Source of the DNA: Flaccisagitta enflata
Taxonomy: Eukaryota; Chaetognatha; Sagittoidea; Aphragmophora
NCBI GenBank assembly: GCA_965153355.1
Contig: OZ231127.1
Location: 73,470,001 to 73,534,000 of the forward strand
DNA: 64,000 nucleotides
Direction: 5' to 3'
In this document: positions 1-12,120 of the stretch, piece after piece
How positions within the stretch are numbered: the first letter of the stretch is position 1
Layout of the letters: each line of letters starts with the position of its first letter
The notes under the pieces: generated by a model
The model's database searches: none
What the model was told of the DNA's origin: nothing
The model's input: only the letters and a program-made list of their open reading frames with translations
Translations under genes and position numbers: made by a program

Positions 1-545
1 TATGCCAAAATGTTTTTAGCAAGTGTTTCCTTCAGATTTAGGCCCGTTTTCAAAAAAAAAAATTGTCATACCGCTGGCTATCACCAGCCAAATCCCAGAG
101 TGCACCGTTATGCTGCTTCCGATATGTTATAAATTATCTCTCAGCACTTCTCTGCACAGCTTTTAACAAGATGATGACATGTTTAATAAATTTGACCTTG
201 ATTGTTCATCTAGAAAATAATTTTCAGTCAAAACAATAATTACTGCGACGTGCAAATTACTGTTGAAACTGGGATTTCGAAAAACGGAGGATGATTGAAA
301 TTCGAGATAAGGAAAACGGTAAATGCCTTTAAATAAGCAACCCCATATAGATCTTACGTGATATTCCCACAGCTTGATGTTTTGCATATTTGCACACCCG
401 ACTGTCGTATGTGATCACAAATTCTTGATAAAAAACATCAACACAACGGCCCGTTTACGATACGAATTAAGGATCGCTGTGCTGGCAAATACTACCTTGT
501 AAACAGTAGTACACGCTTTTTACCGAGTAACAACTAACAACGGGT
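1..545. other. no recognisable gene
   Basis: AT-rich sequence without splice-supported exons or known domains. The short open frames here have no recognisable content. Confidence 0.5.
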
Positions 546-620
546 TATTTTTTCAGTTGCGGACACGCAACTCTGTAAGAGGCTTTGTCCGTCCGTCCGT
601 CCATCCGTTGGTCCGGGGGT
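546..620 (+). mobile_element. Family A/B-type hairpin element end
   Basis: Seen: a T-run, then the hairpin AGTTGCG-GACA-CGCAACT, then CTGTAAGAGGCTTTGTCC followed by GTCC repeats. This is the standard end of the hairpin elements found throughout the window. No matching opposite end was found nearby, so the copy is probably truncated. Confidence 0.65.
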
Positions 621-2289
621 ACCTCTTCAGTAAAACCGCCGCGCGTGACAATTGAAAGCAACGGAAAGAGTAGCGAATCTTTGAGAAAAGTTGTCTTTAG
701 TTAGACATTGGGAGCTCCAAAGGCTCTCATCCTTTGATAAGTAAGTGGTAGAGTAGTGATATTGTCCATCTTTCCATCAGAGAAAAGCTGTCGTAAATTC
801 TTGGAAACGACAATAACAAAGAAGTGGTACCCAGTTACAAGGCTCAAATGTTATCTGTCATTAAAAAATAAGCTTCCCTAGCCTTGAGAAAAGTATGAAT
901 ATTTGCGCAAATTAATGCTGGGGCATTTTTTAAATTCCTGTTACAAAATGCAAGCTAGAAAGGAAAATGATTTAGCTTGGAAAATAGGGTTGAATTTAGC
1001 TGATTATTTACAACAGAAAAAGCGAGATGCATAAGGTTGGAGTGTTGTTATATCTTTCATTATTTTAGGCTAACGATGTTGCTCGTAATGTTCTTCTTTG
1101 TTCTTCTTTGTTTTGACAATTTTAGCCTCAACGTTTTAATACAAGGTTGTAACGGGTGGTCTTTAAAAAGGTAGCTTTTAATTTTTTTAATATTATTTTT
1201 AAAATTTCTCCTAAGTAAAAAATTTTTTTTTAGCTATCTAGATATGATCGTCGCCCACATATTCTATTATGCACATTTTTTAGCAGGATCAATATTTTTC
1301 ATTTTATTTTTAAAAAACCAAATTGAATTACGGACCACTTAAAGAATTCTGCTTAAATTTGATTAAAAATCAATGATTTTAACAAAATTTACTTTTGAAT
1401 GAAGATAGTTGAATAAAAGTGGGTCTTGGGAAACCATAAAAACCAAAACTTTTTATGTGAAAAACTAAATGCATACCTAAAACACTAATAATAATCATGC
1501 ATTGTTTTTAGTTAAAAACAAGCAATAATGCTCAGAAAAAAATATTTTGGTTTATCATACATAATTTGAATTTGTATATTTTGATCGTAAGTACAAATTC
1601 AGAGATTCGTCATTTCAAATATTCACATAATAAGCAGTTATAAACAGTTTTTCTTTTATTCAGATACAGAGCTACTTTTTTTAAGTCCACCCGGTATCTC
1701 AATCAAAAGCGTGAACTTTCTTGCTTAACATGTTTCTGACCCCATCTGCAGATAGTATCTGAGCGTTATCGTCAGCGTTTTTTGCCTGCATACCACTCAT
1801 CTCACAGCGTTATTTCCTATATGAAACTCAACCCACTAATAAATGGATGGGGCGCGTAGGAAAATGTATCCTACAAGCGTCTTGAGTTTGTGTCTTACGG
1901 TTTGAAACGCGTTTGTAACCGCCCGCATTTGTTACTGACTGCGTAAGAAAGTGATAACCTCGTGGGTAAAAAGGTAAGCAAAACATAGATCGTTTGTTTT
2001 ACGGACGGGCGTAAAAAGAGCGGTTGGGAGGAAGATATTCTTTCAGCAGTTTTTCTCTGTACACAGAATTTCTTTGCTGGGCAAGTTTTCAATTCAAATA
2101 TGTGAGATCGCGTCATCAATAACGTTCAACTACACTTTTTATTTTTTATAAGAACCTAGTTTATAAGAACATCAAGGCTTGAAATCGCTCCAAAATTAAG
2201 AACATTGTAGTTATTTTATTAGTAGCTATCTCTATCTCTTTTAAAGGCTTTGGCCAAAAAATGACGTTCTTAAAAAAGATAAAAAGTGT
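621..2289. other. no recognisable gene
   Basis: About 1.7 kb of AT-rich sequence with homopolymer runs. No exon with splice sites, no tRNA and no clear terminal repeats were seen. Confidence 0.5.
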
Positions 2290-2356
2290 ATGCCATCGTG
2301 TAAGTCTCTTTCGGTCTTTCTCTGTCTGTTCCTGTCTGTTTGTTTCTGTCTGTTCG

Positions 2357-2392
<36 letters not shown>

Positions 2393-2700
2393 GGTTCGTG
2401 TCTGTCTGTCTGTCTCTCCATCGGTCTGTGTCTCCATTGGTCTGTGTCTCTGTCCCTGTCCGTCTGTCTCTATCCGTCAGTCAGTCAGTCAGTCAGTCAG
2501 ACTCTCTCTCTCTCTCTCTCTCCGAGCGAAGCTTCTCTCTCTCTGAGCAGAAATCGATTCAGACTCAATCAGACAGAGACAGACGAAGACAAAATGACAG
2601 ATACAGTGATTTGGAGACATTTAAAGACAATCAAATATGGGGTCAGACACGACACACAGACTGATAAAGAGACAGACAAAAAGACAGACAAAAACAAACA
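2290..2700. repeat. Compound microsatellite (CTGT)n, (CAGT)n, (CT)n, then (GACA)-rich
   Basis: About 2318-2475 is mostly CTGT repeats, followed by CAGT repeats near 2475-2500 and CT repeats near 2501-2521. From about 2565 the strand composition flips to GACA-rich sequence, so the two halves can pair imperfectly. The serine/cysteine/valine-rich open frames across it are low-complexity artefacts. Confidence 0.85.
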
Positions 2701-3435
2701 CAGAAGGGAAATCAGGGTGAACACTCGCCACATAATTAAATGAACACTCGCTATCACATAGTTGAACATTCATACTGACATAAATCCATTGCATTCGATC
2801 GGAAACTTCTCAGTAATGAAAACTTGCCATACAGAAAAGAGTCTCCCAAGGGTAGAACGTAAGTAAGTTTAAAGAAAACGTAACGTAAATGCGTAAATGC
2901 GTAAGGAATGGGGAAGAGTAAGGTAAATGCTGACAATGAAAAGGTAGGGGCATGGTAAAGTTCCTAAGTTCATTTAACTACGCACGTAGTCTGATCAGGT
3001 TAGAAGGCAGCTAAATCACGTTGTGCATCTTCCCTGGCTGCATTCCCCTCCCTCCGTCTCCCGCCTACGTTTGTGAATTTGTAAACAACATCTTGCCTCA
3101 TGATCTTCTCGTGCCACAAATGAACTAAACTCACCTCGAATCACTTGGAAAAGATGGATTTCGGTCACTTGTTTGTGGATTTTTGGATGAAGTTCTCTCG
3201 CGTATTGTCTCTGCGGAGATGATAAGGCCGACTCACTTGATTACCAGCAAAATCTATCCGATTTCGGAAAGAACTTTTTTTTTCGCGCTACTGCAATATT
3301 AAATCAGCTCACAATCCATTATCCGATGAAACATTGCATCATCTTGATGAAGTAAGACTACTATTACAATCAGAAAAACAAGGCTTAGTGGGCCAACAGG
3401 CTAACAGACCAACGAGCGCATACGTCTTGTTAGAG

Positions 3436-3453
3436 AGGTACGTTAGCGCACCT
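3436..3453 (+). repeat. Fourth hairpin variant, AGGTacg...cgcACCT
   Basis: The sequence AGGTACGTTAGCGCACCT followed by GAAAA is a hairpin of the same size as the family A and B hairpins but with AGGT/ACCT arms and one mismatch. A second copy lies at about 56067. Confidence 0.5.
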
Positions 3454-3481
3454 GAAAAGATAGAAGTCAATCGATAAAGAA

Positions 3482-3932
3482 CAAGGCCAGATAGGCCAAC
3501 GATGCGTCCTCTTCTTTATTTATATGGTCTTTCTTTATAGGGTCTTTCTTTATATGGTCTTTCTTTATATGGTCTTTCTTTATATGGTCTTTCTTTATAT
3601 GGTCTTTCTTAATATGGTCTTTCTTTATATGGTCTTTCTCTATATGGTCTTTCTTGATATGGTCTTTCTCTATATGGTCTTTCTTTATATGGTCTTTCTT
3701 TATATAGTCTTTCTCTATATGGTCTTTCTTTATATGGTTCTACTTTAATCTCACTAAAAATGTCTTCTTTAATATAATCTGATTTTAAGCTATGTGGCTC
3801 TGCTTTATTGATCCAGTTGTGATTCATGTGTAATATGGCATAGATATAATGGATTATGATAAATGTGTAACCGACCGACCAACCGACGGACGGACATGCC
3901 CTCTTATAGAGATGCAAGGACGCATCTAAAAA
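3482..3932. mobile_element. Family B hairpin element with internal 15-bp minisatellite
   Basis: The left end is AACAAGGCCAGATAGGCCAA, followed by CGATGCGTCCTC. The right end is a CGGA-rich tract, then CTTATAGAGATGC and a slightly degenerate hairpin (AGATGCA-AGGA-CGCATCT) followed by an A-run. The left motif GATGCGTCCTC is the reverse complement of the hairpin arm and loop. Between the ends, about 3524-3740, lie some 14 copies of TTCTTTATATGGTCT. The same two ends recur at 13131/13570 and at 35008/35380. The architecture resembles non-autonomous Helentron (HINE) or pearl-type elements; the class assignment is inference. Confidence 0.7.
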
Positions 3933-4492
3933 AAAACAATGATAATGATGATGTTGAATGATGACAACAATGACGAATGTAGCGATGACGCTGATATTGG
4001 TGACGATGAATATGACGATGATGATGATGATGATGATGATGATGACGATGATGATGATGATGATGATGAACATGACGATGATGATGATGAACATGACAAT
4101 GATGATGAATATGACGATGATGATGATGACGACAGAAAAAAGACTACGGTAATGATCATGTTGATAAATGATGACGATTGTAACGATGATGCTGATGACA
4201 ACCACGACGACGACGCTGATGACAATGATGATGATGGTAAAGATGATGACGATGGTAACAATGATGATGATGATGATGATTATGATGATGACGGGAAAGA
4301 AACTATGATAATGATGATGTCGATGGAAATGATGATGATGATTATGATGACGACGCTGCTGATGATGATGGTAACAATGATGATGATGCTGATGATGATG
4401 ATGACGACGACGATGACGACGACGATGATGAGGACGACAATGTTTACGATGACTATGATGGGGACGACGATGATGATGAAGACAAAGACGAC

Positions 4493-4524
<32 letters not shown>

Positions 4525-4552
4525 TGTTGATGGTAATGATGTTGATGATGAA

Positions 4553-4616
<64 letters not shown>

Positions 4617-4821
4617 TCAATGATGATGTCAATGACGAGTTTTGCGATATTGACGTATGCGTAACCAACCGACGGACGGACGGACATGGCCTATTATAGA
4701 GATGCGAGGACGCATCTAAAAAAAACTGGTAATGATGATGTTGATGAATGATGACAACGATGTGGATTGTAACGTTGACGCTGATGATGACAACTTTGAC
4801 GACGACGCTGATGATGACGAC

Positions 4822-4913
<92 letters not shown>

Positions 4914-5097
4914 CGATGACGATGACGATGATTATGATGACGAATATGTTGACGATGATGATGCTGATGATTAAGATGCAATATTCTGTAAAGATATCGT
5001 GGATTTCTCGATTTGGACGAATGCGTAACCAACCGACCGACCAACCGACCAACGGACGGACATGGCCTATTATAGAGATGCGAGGACGCATCTAAAA
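3933..5097. repeat. Tandem family B ends with expanded GAT/GAC microsatellites
   Basis: Three copies of the family B end hairpin close units at about 3930, 4718 and 5097. Each is preceded by a CGGA/CCGA tract, and the first two are followed by an A-run and a related start (GGTAATGATGATGTTGAT-like). Within the units the GAT/GAC triplets have expanded hugely, notably 4020-4075, 4380-4620 and 4820-4970. Tandem duplication of the element end with later triplet expansion is the simplest reading. Poly-Asp, poly-Met and poly-Ile frames here are not genes. Confidence 0.75.
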
Positions 5098-5303
5098 AGC
5101 CGTAGAATTCCTTCGGCTGGTTTAGACCTGCATGCCGCACTGCCGCAGAGCTCGAGCTGAGGAATTCTAGTAACAGAACAAAACATATGAACAAGATTTC
5201 CTGGAGTTAGAATGAGACGTGGCGCTAAATTGAATAGAACAGACGGATGGACAGGTTTTCTCAAAGATTTTGCAAGTCGTCGTTAAAATGAAGACAGACG
5301 GAC

Positions 5304-5441
<138 letters not shown>

Positions 5442-5827
5442 CGCCTGGGAGAGAAAAGAGGAAGAGGAGGAAGGAGTTGGAAAAGAAAGCAAGAGACTAA
5501 GCCTAAGGGGGAAGGAAAAGAACAAGGAAAGGAACAGTAAGGGAGAAAGAAAAGAACAAGGAAAGGAACAGCAAGAGTCGCCTCTGTTGGAACATTTTGA
5601 TGAGGGATCGTAGGGGGTGATTTAGTTTTGCGTAGTGAAAACCTAAGGGGAACCTGTGATGTTTGAATACGTTTGAAAGCAAAGGAAACAATGATGAGGA
5701 GTTTGGGGTGAAGGGAGGGGGATGAGCGCTTTGACAACTGATACTGATAGTGGCGGAAGAGAGCCACCATCTCAATTCAAAGATTCATAATCGTACATGT
5801 CAACGCAACATAACAGATAGACAAGAC

Positions 5828-6450
5828 CAGGGCCGTGGAGAGAAATGGCGGGCCCCCCTTCTGGCCGATATGGCCGGGCCCCCCTCCCTTTTTACCCCCC
5901 CCCCCCCTTGGTCACTCTCTTAATTGTTCATTTTTTGTCATCCCTTTGAAAAATATCCTAATTTTTGCCTCCAGAACACGCAACCTGGCATTGGTCTATG
6001 CTGATATTTCTTTTCTTTTTCTTTTTATGAAACAAAAAAATTAGTAAAACATCCGTGCCAGATTTCTTGTTACAGTTTTAGAAAATGTTATTAAGAATTG
6101 TTTTTGGGCCCCTAAAAAAGTAAATTATATTTCATCTTCAAGAAGATTAGTATTTGAGGTTATATCAATGAGCATATCTGATTTGATCTAAAGAGGCGCT
6201 CACTTGACGTTAAAGTCAAACAAGAGCTGCACATGATTTAAGCTAAATTAGATTAAAATCATTCAACTCTTTCCCCTTTTACTTTTTTTTTATTTTGTTT
6301 TTTACTAATTTTTTATTTATTTTTTTTTCTTTTTTGTTTTTTTTTTTGTTTTCTATTTCTTTTTTTTTTCTTACTTCAGGGCCCCCCAGGCTCCCTATGA
6401 CCCGGGCCCCCCTTCTCAGAGGGGGGTGGACCCCCCTCTCCACGGCCCTG
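5828..6450. mobile_element. hAT-type MITE with 8-bp target-site duplication
   Basis: The ends are perfect 15-bp inverted repeats, CAGGGCCGTGGAGAG and its complement, and similarity continues inward through C/G-rich tracts. The element is flanked by an exact 8-bp direct repeat, GACAAGAC, at 5820-5827 and 6451-6458. An 8-bp target duplication with CAG...CTG termini is the hallmark of the hAT superfamily. At 623 bp with no transposase frame, this is a non-autonomous copy. Confidence 0.88.
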
Positions 6451-6484
6451 GACAAGACTACCTAGAGCTACAATGAGACGTGTG

Positions 6485-6803
6485 TTTCGCCGATTGCATC
6501 CCGGGACGTTGCTAAATCGCTCTTATGTGCCCCTTTCATGGCCTTCATACACAATGTGTCACTCAGTTTTATTTCAAACGAGCCAATGCGCAGCTTTCTA
6601 GCTTGATGGGAACTTTTTTTAGGGCATGTGTTAAGTTAACATTGAAATTAATGGGAAAAAATCCCCCTAAGAATCCCCTCAAGAAAATCCTTTTATTTTC
6701 AACTGAGCATTGGCTTGTTTGAAATAAAATCGTGAGTGTCACTTAATGAAGGGGGCGTAAAAGAGCGATTCAGCAAAGACCCGGGATGCAATCGGCGTAA
6801 CGT
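6485..6803. mobile_element. Fold-back (long inverted repeat) element
   Basis: The left arm, beginning CGCCGATTGCATCCCGGG (about 6488-6595), is mirrored by a right arm ending CCCGGGATGCAATCGGCG (about 6695-6798). The arms are roughly 100 bp with a short AT-rich spacer and no coding capacity. Confidence 0.75.
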
Positions 6804-7059
6804 GTGTGGCGTTAAAATGAACAGGATTTCTCAAAGATTTTGCTAGTCGTCGCGTCATTTAAATGAAGAACACAGACGGACACGACTTTTTAAAGGGAAA
6901 TACCCGGGACGCCGCTAAAATGCAGGTCGAAAAGGAAATACGATGTTTGGAGTGAATTTTAACGAAACCTGTTGAGTGTTGTGGGAAAAAAAGATCAAAG
7001 GAAAATAAGAACCAAGTTTGGGTAAAATCGAAGGAAGTGGGAACAGAGGGAGAGGGAGG

Positions 7060-7300
<241 letters not shown>

Positions 7301-7414
7301 AAACACACAGCGCGCAGATTCGGACAATTGCGCTCTCCAGTTTAAAATATGGAACTCTGGATCTGATCAAAATCATCAAAAGTAGGTTTTTGTTGAAGTT
7401 GAAGGGGGACCAGG

Positions 7415-8400
7415 GCAGCGGCCCCGAAGGGGTCGATGACCTATGCCTTCACACATATGGGGAATTTTCTCCTCCTTCTTCTTCTTCTTCTTCTTCTCCA
7501 TCCCCCCCTCGAATCCCAGTCTTAAGGCCCAAACTCTAGTCTCGAGGCCCAAATCCCAGTCTCAAGGGCCAAATCCTTACCTTAAGGCCCAAATCCTAGC
7601 CTTATGGCCCAAATCCTTACCTGGAGGGTCAGATCCCAGCCTTAAGACCCAAATCTCATCCTCGAGGTCAGAATCTGGGCCTCTTGGCTGGGATTTGGAC
7701 CTTAAGGCTGAGATTTGGGCCTCCAGGCTGAGATCTGGCAATATGTGGTCAGCGATACCCATTGCCCTGCTGTGTATGTTGGTGATTGTAGGTGATGGGT
7801 AGCAGGGCAGCGGCCCCAAAGGGGACAAAGTGCTGTAGAACACAGGACTTTCGTTTGTTCCTTTGTCCGGCCGTCCGTCCGTCCGTCCGACCGTCCGTGT
7901 TAGAAGATTTGAGCCTCAAGACTGCGATTTGAGCCTCAATTTGAGCTTTGAGGATAGGATTTGAGCCTTGAGGCTGAGATTTGAGTCTCGAGGCTGGGAT
8001 TTGAGCCTTGAGGTTGGAATTGAACCTCGAGGCTGGGATTTGAGCCTCAAGGCTGGGATTTGAGCCGCAAGGTTGGGATTTGAGCCTCGAGGCTGGGATT
8101 TGAGCCTCGAGGCTGAGATTTGAGCTTCAAGGCTGGGATTTGAGCCTCGAGACTGGAATTTAGCCTATAGGCTGGGATTTGAGCCTTGAGGCTGAGATTT
8201 GAGTCTCAAGGCCGGGGGGGGAGAACGCACACACACACGAACGAAAGTCCCACTGTGTTCTACAGGAAATCGTCCCCTTTGGGGCCACTGCCCAAAAAGA
8301 AGAATAAGAAGGAGAAGGAGAAAATTCCCCATATGTGTGAAAGCATAGGTCATCAACCCCTTCGGGGCCGCTGCCCAAAAGTTCGTCGGCGCCTCTGCCG
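7415..8400. mobile_element. Family C element cluster with 20-bp minisatellite
   Basis: The family C hairpin (CAGCGGCCCCGAAGGGGTCG, then ATGACCTATG) appears at about 7417 and in inverse orientation at about 8340-8380. Related hairpins also lie at 7806 and 8270. Between them are arrays of a roughly 20-bp unit close to GGCTGGGATTTGAGCCTCGA in both orientations. A GTCC tetranucleotide tract lies near 7870. The structure suggests nested or rearranged copies of one minisatellite-bearing element family. Confidence 0.7.
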
Positions 8401-8814
8401 TCGGTTGGCAATTTGGATGATGGGAAATTGGCCAAAATATTGGTTAATTAAGTTATCTCTGAGCATCACTGCCCTGCCGGCTTGCCCACCCGTCGTGACA
8501 TACCGTAATTGCTCATTCCCACCTGCATAATGGCCTATCCCAACGCGTTACTGCCCCTGTCCACCCAAAATCAACCATTGGTAGTGTTGTTGAACTTGTT
8601 GATTACTCAATAAAGAGATGGATTTACCCTAAAGAAAAGTAGATTCACTACAACATATTCTTAATCGTAGTCAAAGCTTAACGTTTTATACGTTCTTTAC
8701 GTTCTACCAATTGAAGCTCAACAACTAGTTCTGGTTCTTGACATCTTACACTAACCAAAGAACTTTCTTCAAAGCATCCTTGCATCTCTTTAGGAGGTCA
8801 TGTCCGTCTGACAG

Positions 8815-9235
8815 CCTCAAGGCTCCAATTCCAGCCTAGAGGCTCCAGTTCCAGCATTGTGGCTCCAATCGAGGCTCCAAGCCCAGCCTCGAGGCTCCAT
8901 TCCAACCTTAAGGCTCCAATCCCAGCCTCAAAGGTCCAATCCCAGCCATGAAGGTCCAATCCCAGCCATGAAGGTCCAATCCCAGCCTAAAAGCTCCAAT
9001 ACCGGCCAAAGGGCTCTAGTCCTAGCAGAGAGGCTCCAATCTCAGCCTCGAAGCTCCAATCTCAGCCTCGAGGCTCCAGGTTCAGCCTCGAGGCTCCAGG
9101 CTCAGCCTAGAAGCTCAAATCCTAGGCAAAGAATCCAATCCCAGCAAAGAGGCTCCAATCCCAGCCTCATTGCTAGAATCCCTGCCTCATTGCTCAAATT
9201 GCAGCTTCAATCTTCAAATCCTAGCCCAGCAGAGG
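8815..9235. repeat. 20-bp minisatellite (family C core)
   Basis: Around 20 degenerate copies of a unit close to GGCTCCAATCCCAGCCTCGA. The unit is a variant of the core found in neighbouring family C elements. The long open frame across it reflects absence of stops in the unit, not a gene. Confidence 0.8.
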
Positions 9236-9290
9236 TCATTGGCTCCTTCGGGGCCGCAGCCCACTCACCTCAGCATCTAACCTACACTTT

Positions 9291-9708
9291 TTGGGCAGCG
9301 GCCCCAAAGGGGCCAATGACCTATGTTTCATATAGGGGAAATTTCTCCTTCTCCTTCTTCAGTGTACCCCCCTCCCGCTTGAATCCTGGTCTAGAGGCTC
9401 AAATCCCAGTATCAAGGCTCAAATCCCAGTCTCAAAGCTCAAATCCCATTCTCGAGTCTCAAATCTGAGTCCCGTGGCTCAAATCCCAGTCTCAAGGCTC
9501 GTATCCCAGTCTAGAGGCTCAAATCCTAGCCTTGATGCTGAAATCACAGCCCCGAGGCTCACATCACAGTCTGGAGTCTCACATCCCAACTGCAATCAAA
9601 ATAGCATAGGTCATCGGTCCCTTCGGGGCCACTGCCCCTCTAACCACCTCACACCCACATAAACTCACATAGGGGCAACGGGTTCCACTGACCATCCAAC
9701 ACTTTTGC
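9291..9708. mobile_element. Family C element
   Basis: The left hairpin GGCAGCGGCCCCAAAGGGGC, with GACCTATG beside it, is followed by about ten core repeats (near 9390-9600). Then comes the inverse hairpin (GGTCATCGGTCCCTTCGGGG), and the copy ends with a degenerate terminal motif (CACTTTTGCAACTA). Its end abuts the TIR-like sequence at 9713. Confidence 0.7.
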
Positions 9709-9711
9709 AAC

Positions 9712-9995
9712 TACAGTGGAAATTTGATATAACGGTCTTGAAGGGACTGGGGATTTTTGGTTGTTAAATCCGAATGTTGTTAAATCAAATCACTAATTTT
9801 TGCCCCTTTTTGGTATAAAAAAGATCATAACAAAATTAGATATGCAAACATATGTGCTCAATGAATTGCAATGGTTGAGCATTTGTGTATTTGGTGAACC
9901 AAGTGACAGATTGACAGACCTTGCCTCTGATAGACCTGCTTTGAAATACCAAAGAATTATCATCATATGTAAAATAGCACGGGGGTTCATGGCAA
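9712..9995. mobile_element. pogo/Tigger-like transposon end plus 165-bp duplicated segment
   Basis: The sequence TACAGTGGAAATTTGATATA followed by ACGGTCTTG resembles the terminal inverted repeat of pogo/Tigger DNA transposons, and the adjoining GTTGTTAAATC motifs fit as well. Segment 9826-9990 recurs almost identically at 11051-11206. No matching opposite terminus or transposase was found, so this is an end fragment. Confidence 0.4.
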
Positions 9996-10299
9996 AAAAT
10001 GGTCAGAGCCTTTATGTTCAGGAGATGTGCGCACCATTTCATGGTATAATGCAGCCTTCTAGGCTTCAAATCAGCCCCCCCGCCTCAAATCTGACCTACA
10101 GACCTCAGATCTGCCCTCCAGACCTTCAACTAGGCCTCCAAGCATCAAATCAGCCCTCTGTGGCTCAAATTTGCCCTCCAAACCTCAAATCCACTCTCAA
10201 AGCTTCAATTCTGCCCTCCAGCCTTCAAATGTGCCTTCTTTGGCCTGAATCAGTCATCTATTGCCAGAAATGTGCCTCCTCAGGACGTATGGAAATTCC

Positions 10300-11045
10300 C
10301 CCCTGTGTTCTACAGGACATCGGTCCTTTGGGGCCGCTGCCCTGCTCTCACTCCACTTCTTCACTGGATCACTCCCAGCAGGGCATCGGGTACCGCTGAC
10401 CATGTGCGATCCTTGGATGACTAGTTCTTCTTCTTCTCCTTCTTCTCCGTCCCCCCCCCTCAAGGCCCAAATCCTAGTCTCGAGACCCAAATCCTAGCTT
10501 CGAGGCTCAAATCCCCGCTTTGAAGCTCAAATCCCAGCCTCGAGGCTCAAATCCCAGCCTCGAGGCTCAAATCTCAGTCTCCAGGCTCAAATCCCAGCCT
10601 TGAGGCTCAAATCCCAGCCCTGAGGCTCAAATCCCAGTCTCAAGGCACAAATCCCAGCCTTGAAGCTCAAATCCCAGCTTCGAAGCTCAAATCCCAGCCT
10701 CGAAGCTCAAATCCCAGCCTCGAAGCTCAAATCCCAGCCTCAAAGCTCAAATCCCAGCCTCAAAGCTAAAATCCCAGCCTCAAAGCTCCAAATCCCAGCC
10801 TCAAAGCTCCAATCCCACCCTCAAAGCTCAAATCCCAGCCTCGAAGCTAAAATCCCAGCCTCGAAGCTCAAATCCCAGCCTCAAGGCCCCAATTCCAGCC
10901 TCCAGGCCCTAATTCCATCCTTGAGGCCAAAATAAAAACAGCATAGGTCATCGGCCCCTTCGGGGCCGCTGCCCCTCTAACCACCTCACACCCACATTCA
11001 CTCATATAGGGGCAACGAGTACCGCTGACCATCTAACGCTTTTGC
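10300..11045. mobile_element. Family C element with long 20-bp minisatellite
   Basis: About 22 copies of GGCTCAAATCCCAGCCTCGA and close variants occupy 10470-10930. The right side carries the inverse hairpin (GGTCATCGGCCCCTTCGGGG, then CCGCTGCCC) and the complete terminal motif GACCATCTAACGCTTTTGCG, then ACTAAA. Family C hairpins with the CUUCGG-type loop also flank the left side near 10315. This is the clearest copy for defining the family. Confidence 0.78.
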
Positions 11046-11046
11046 G

Positions 11047-11215
11047 ACTAAAGATCATAACAAAATTAGATATGCAAACATATGTGCTCAATGAATTACA
11101 ATGGTTGAGCATTTGTGTATTTGGTGAACCAAGTGAAAGATTGACAGACCTAGCCTCTGATAGAGCTGCTTTGACATACCAAAGAATTATCATCATATGT
11201 AAAATGCTAAAACTA
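11047..11215. repeat. Second copy of the 9826-9990 segment
   Basis: About 160 bp nearly identical to 9826-9990, starting exactly where the family C element ends. The two copies frame the element block, as expected if the element inserted into, or was duplicated with, this host sequence. Confidence 0.8.
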
Positions 11216-11796
11216 TTTAGCGAGGTAAAGAATACCATGATAGTTTTAAGAAAAATTGATCTTGATTTAAATCTTTCCATACAGATGTTCATTTTTGTCC
11301 TACTTGATATTTTTTCACCATTTTTATTTCATGTTTTTGTATGCCTTTTTGACTTTAATTCTTTTCTTATATATTTGACATAAGCAGAAAGATTTAACTG
11401 GTCCTTAAAAACTGAAAAGAGTGTAAACCGTTTGGATCAAACTCTTAAATACTGCGTTCTTTTGACGGCAAATTTTTAAGGTTTTGCCTAATATCTGGCA
11501 GAGGTTACACAGCCGCAATCGCGTATTGCAGGCAAAACAAATGATCAACAACGGAGACTCTTTTCGCATGATTTACAATTTTTAGGTGTTTATAGGAATG
11601 TTAGTCTTCAAATCGTCAAATTTAAGAACATGCTAAGAACATTGGAAGGCTTCATTTCTTCAAAAATTTATAAAAAATCTTAAAAATCTAAGAACATTTT
11701 TTTTCTGTTTTTTTTTTAATCAATTGTCCTTTGTAAATGACAAGACTATGTATCTTTTCTGTTCAGCCAATCATGTCTTTCTTTATAAAGCATATA

Positions 11797-12120
11797 TTTT
11801 TAGTCGCGTGCACGCGACTCTACAACCCGCTTTGTCGGTCCGTCCGTCCGTCCGTCGGTCTGTCCGTCGGTCCGTCCGTCCGTCCGTCTGTCACACTTTA
11901 CTTTTTTATACTAAGACGTCAACTCTTAGGTCATTTTAAGTCATTTTAAGTCATTTTAAGTTATTTTAAGTTATTTTTGGTTTTTTGTTTTTTTAGTCAT
12001 TTTAAGTCAATCTTGGTCATTTTAGGTCATTCTAAGTCATTGGAAGTCATTCTAAGTCATTCTAAGTCACTCTTTGTCTGTAAGTCTCGCACGCGACTTA
12101 TAGGTGTTGGCCTTGTTTAC
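11797..12120 (+). mobile_element. Family A hairpin element with internal 10-bp minisatellite
   Basis: It starts TTTTT, then the perfect palindrome AGTCGCGTGCACGCGACT, CTACAACCCGCTTTGTCGG and GTCC repeats. It ends CTCGCACGCGACTTATAGG followed by TGTTGGCCTTGTT. The interior is a run of TCATTTTAAG-type 10-bp repeats. The distal CGCACGCGACT matches the hairpin arm. Confidence 0.8.

Noticed and set aside
3609-5194. Long open frames of Asp, Met, Ile, Ser or His runs
   Set aside because: They are translations of GAT/GAC microsatellites in every frame and both strands.
10470-10930. Regularly spaced 20-bp repeats resembling a CRISPR array
   Set aside because: Units are contiguous and degenerate with no spacers, the host is an animal, and no cas genes are present; it is a minisatellite.
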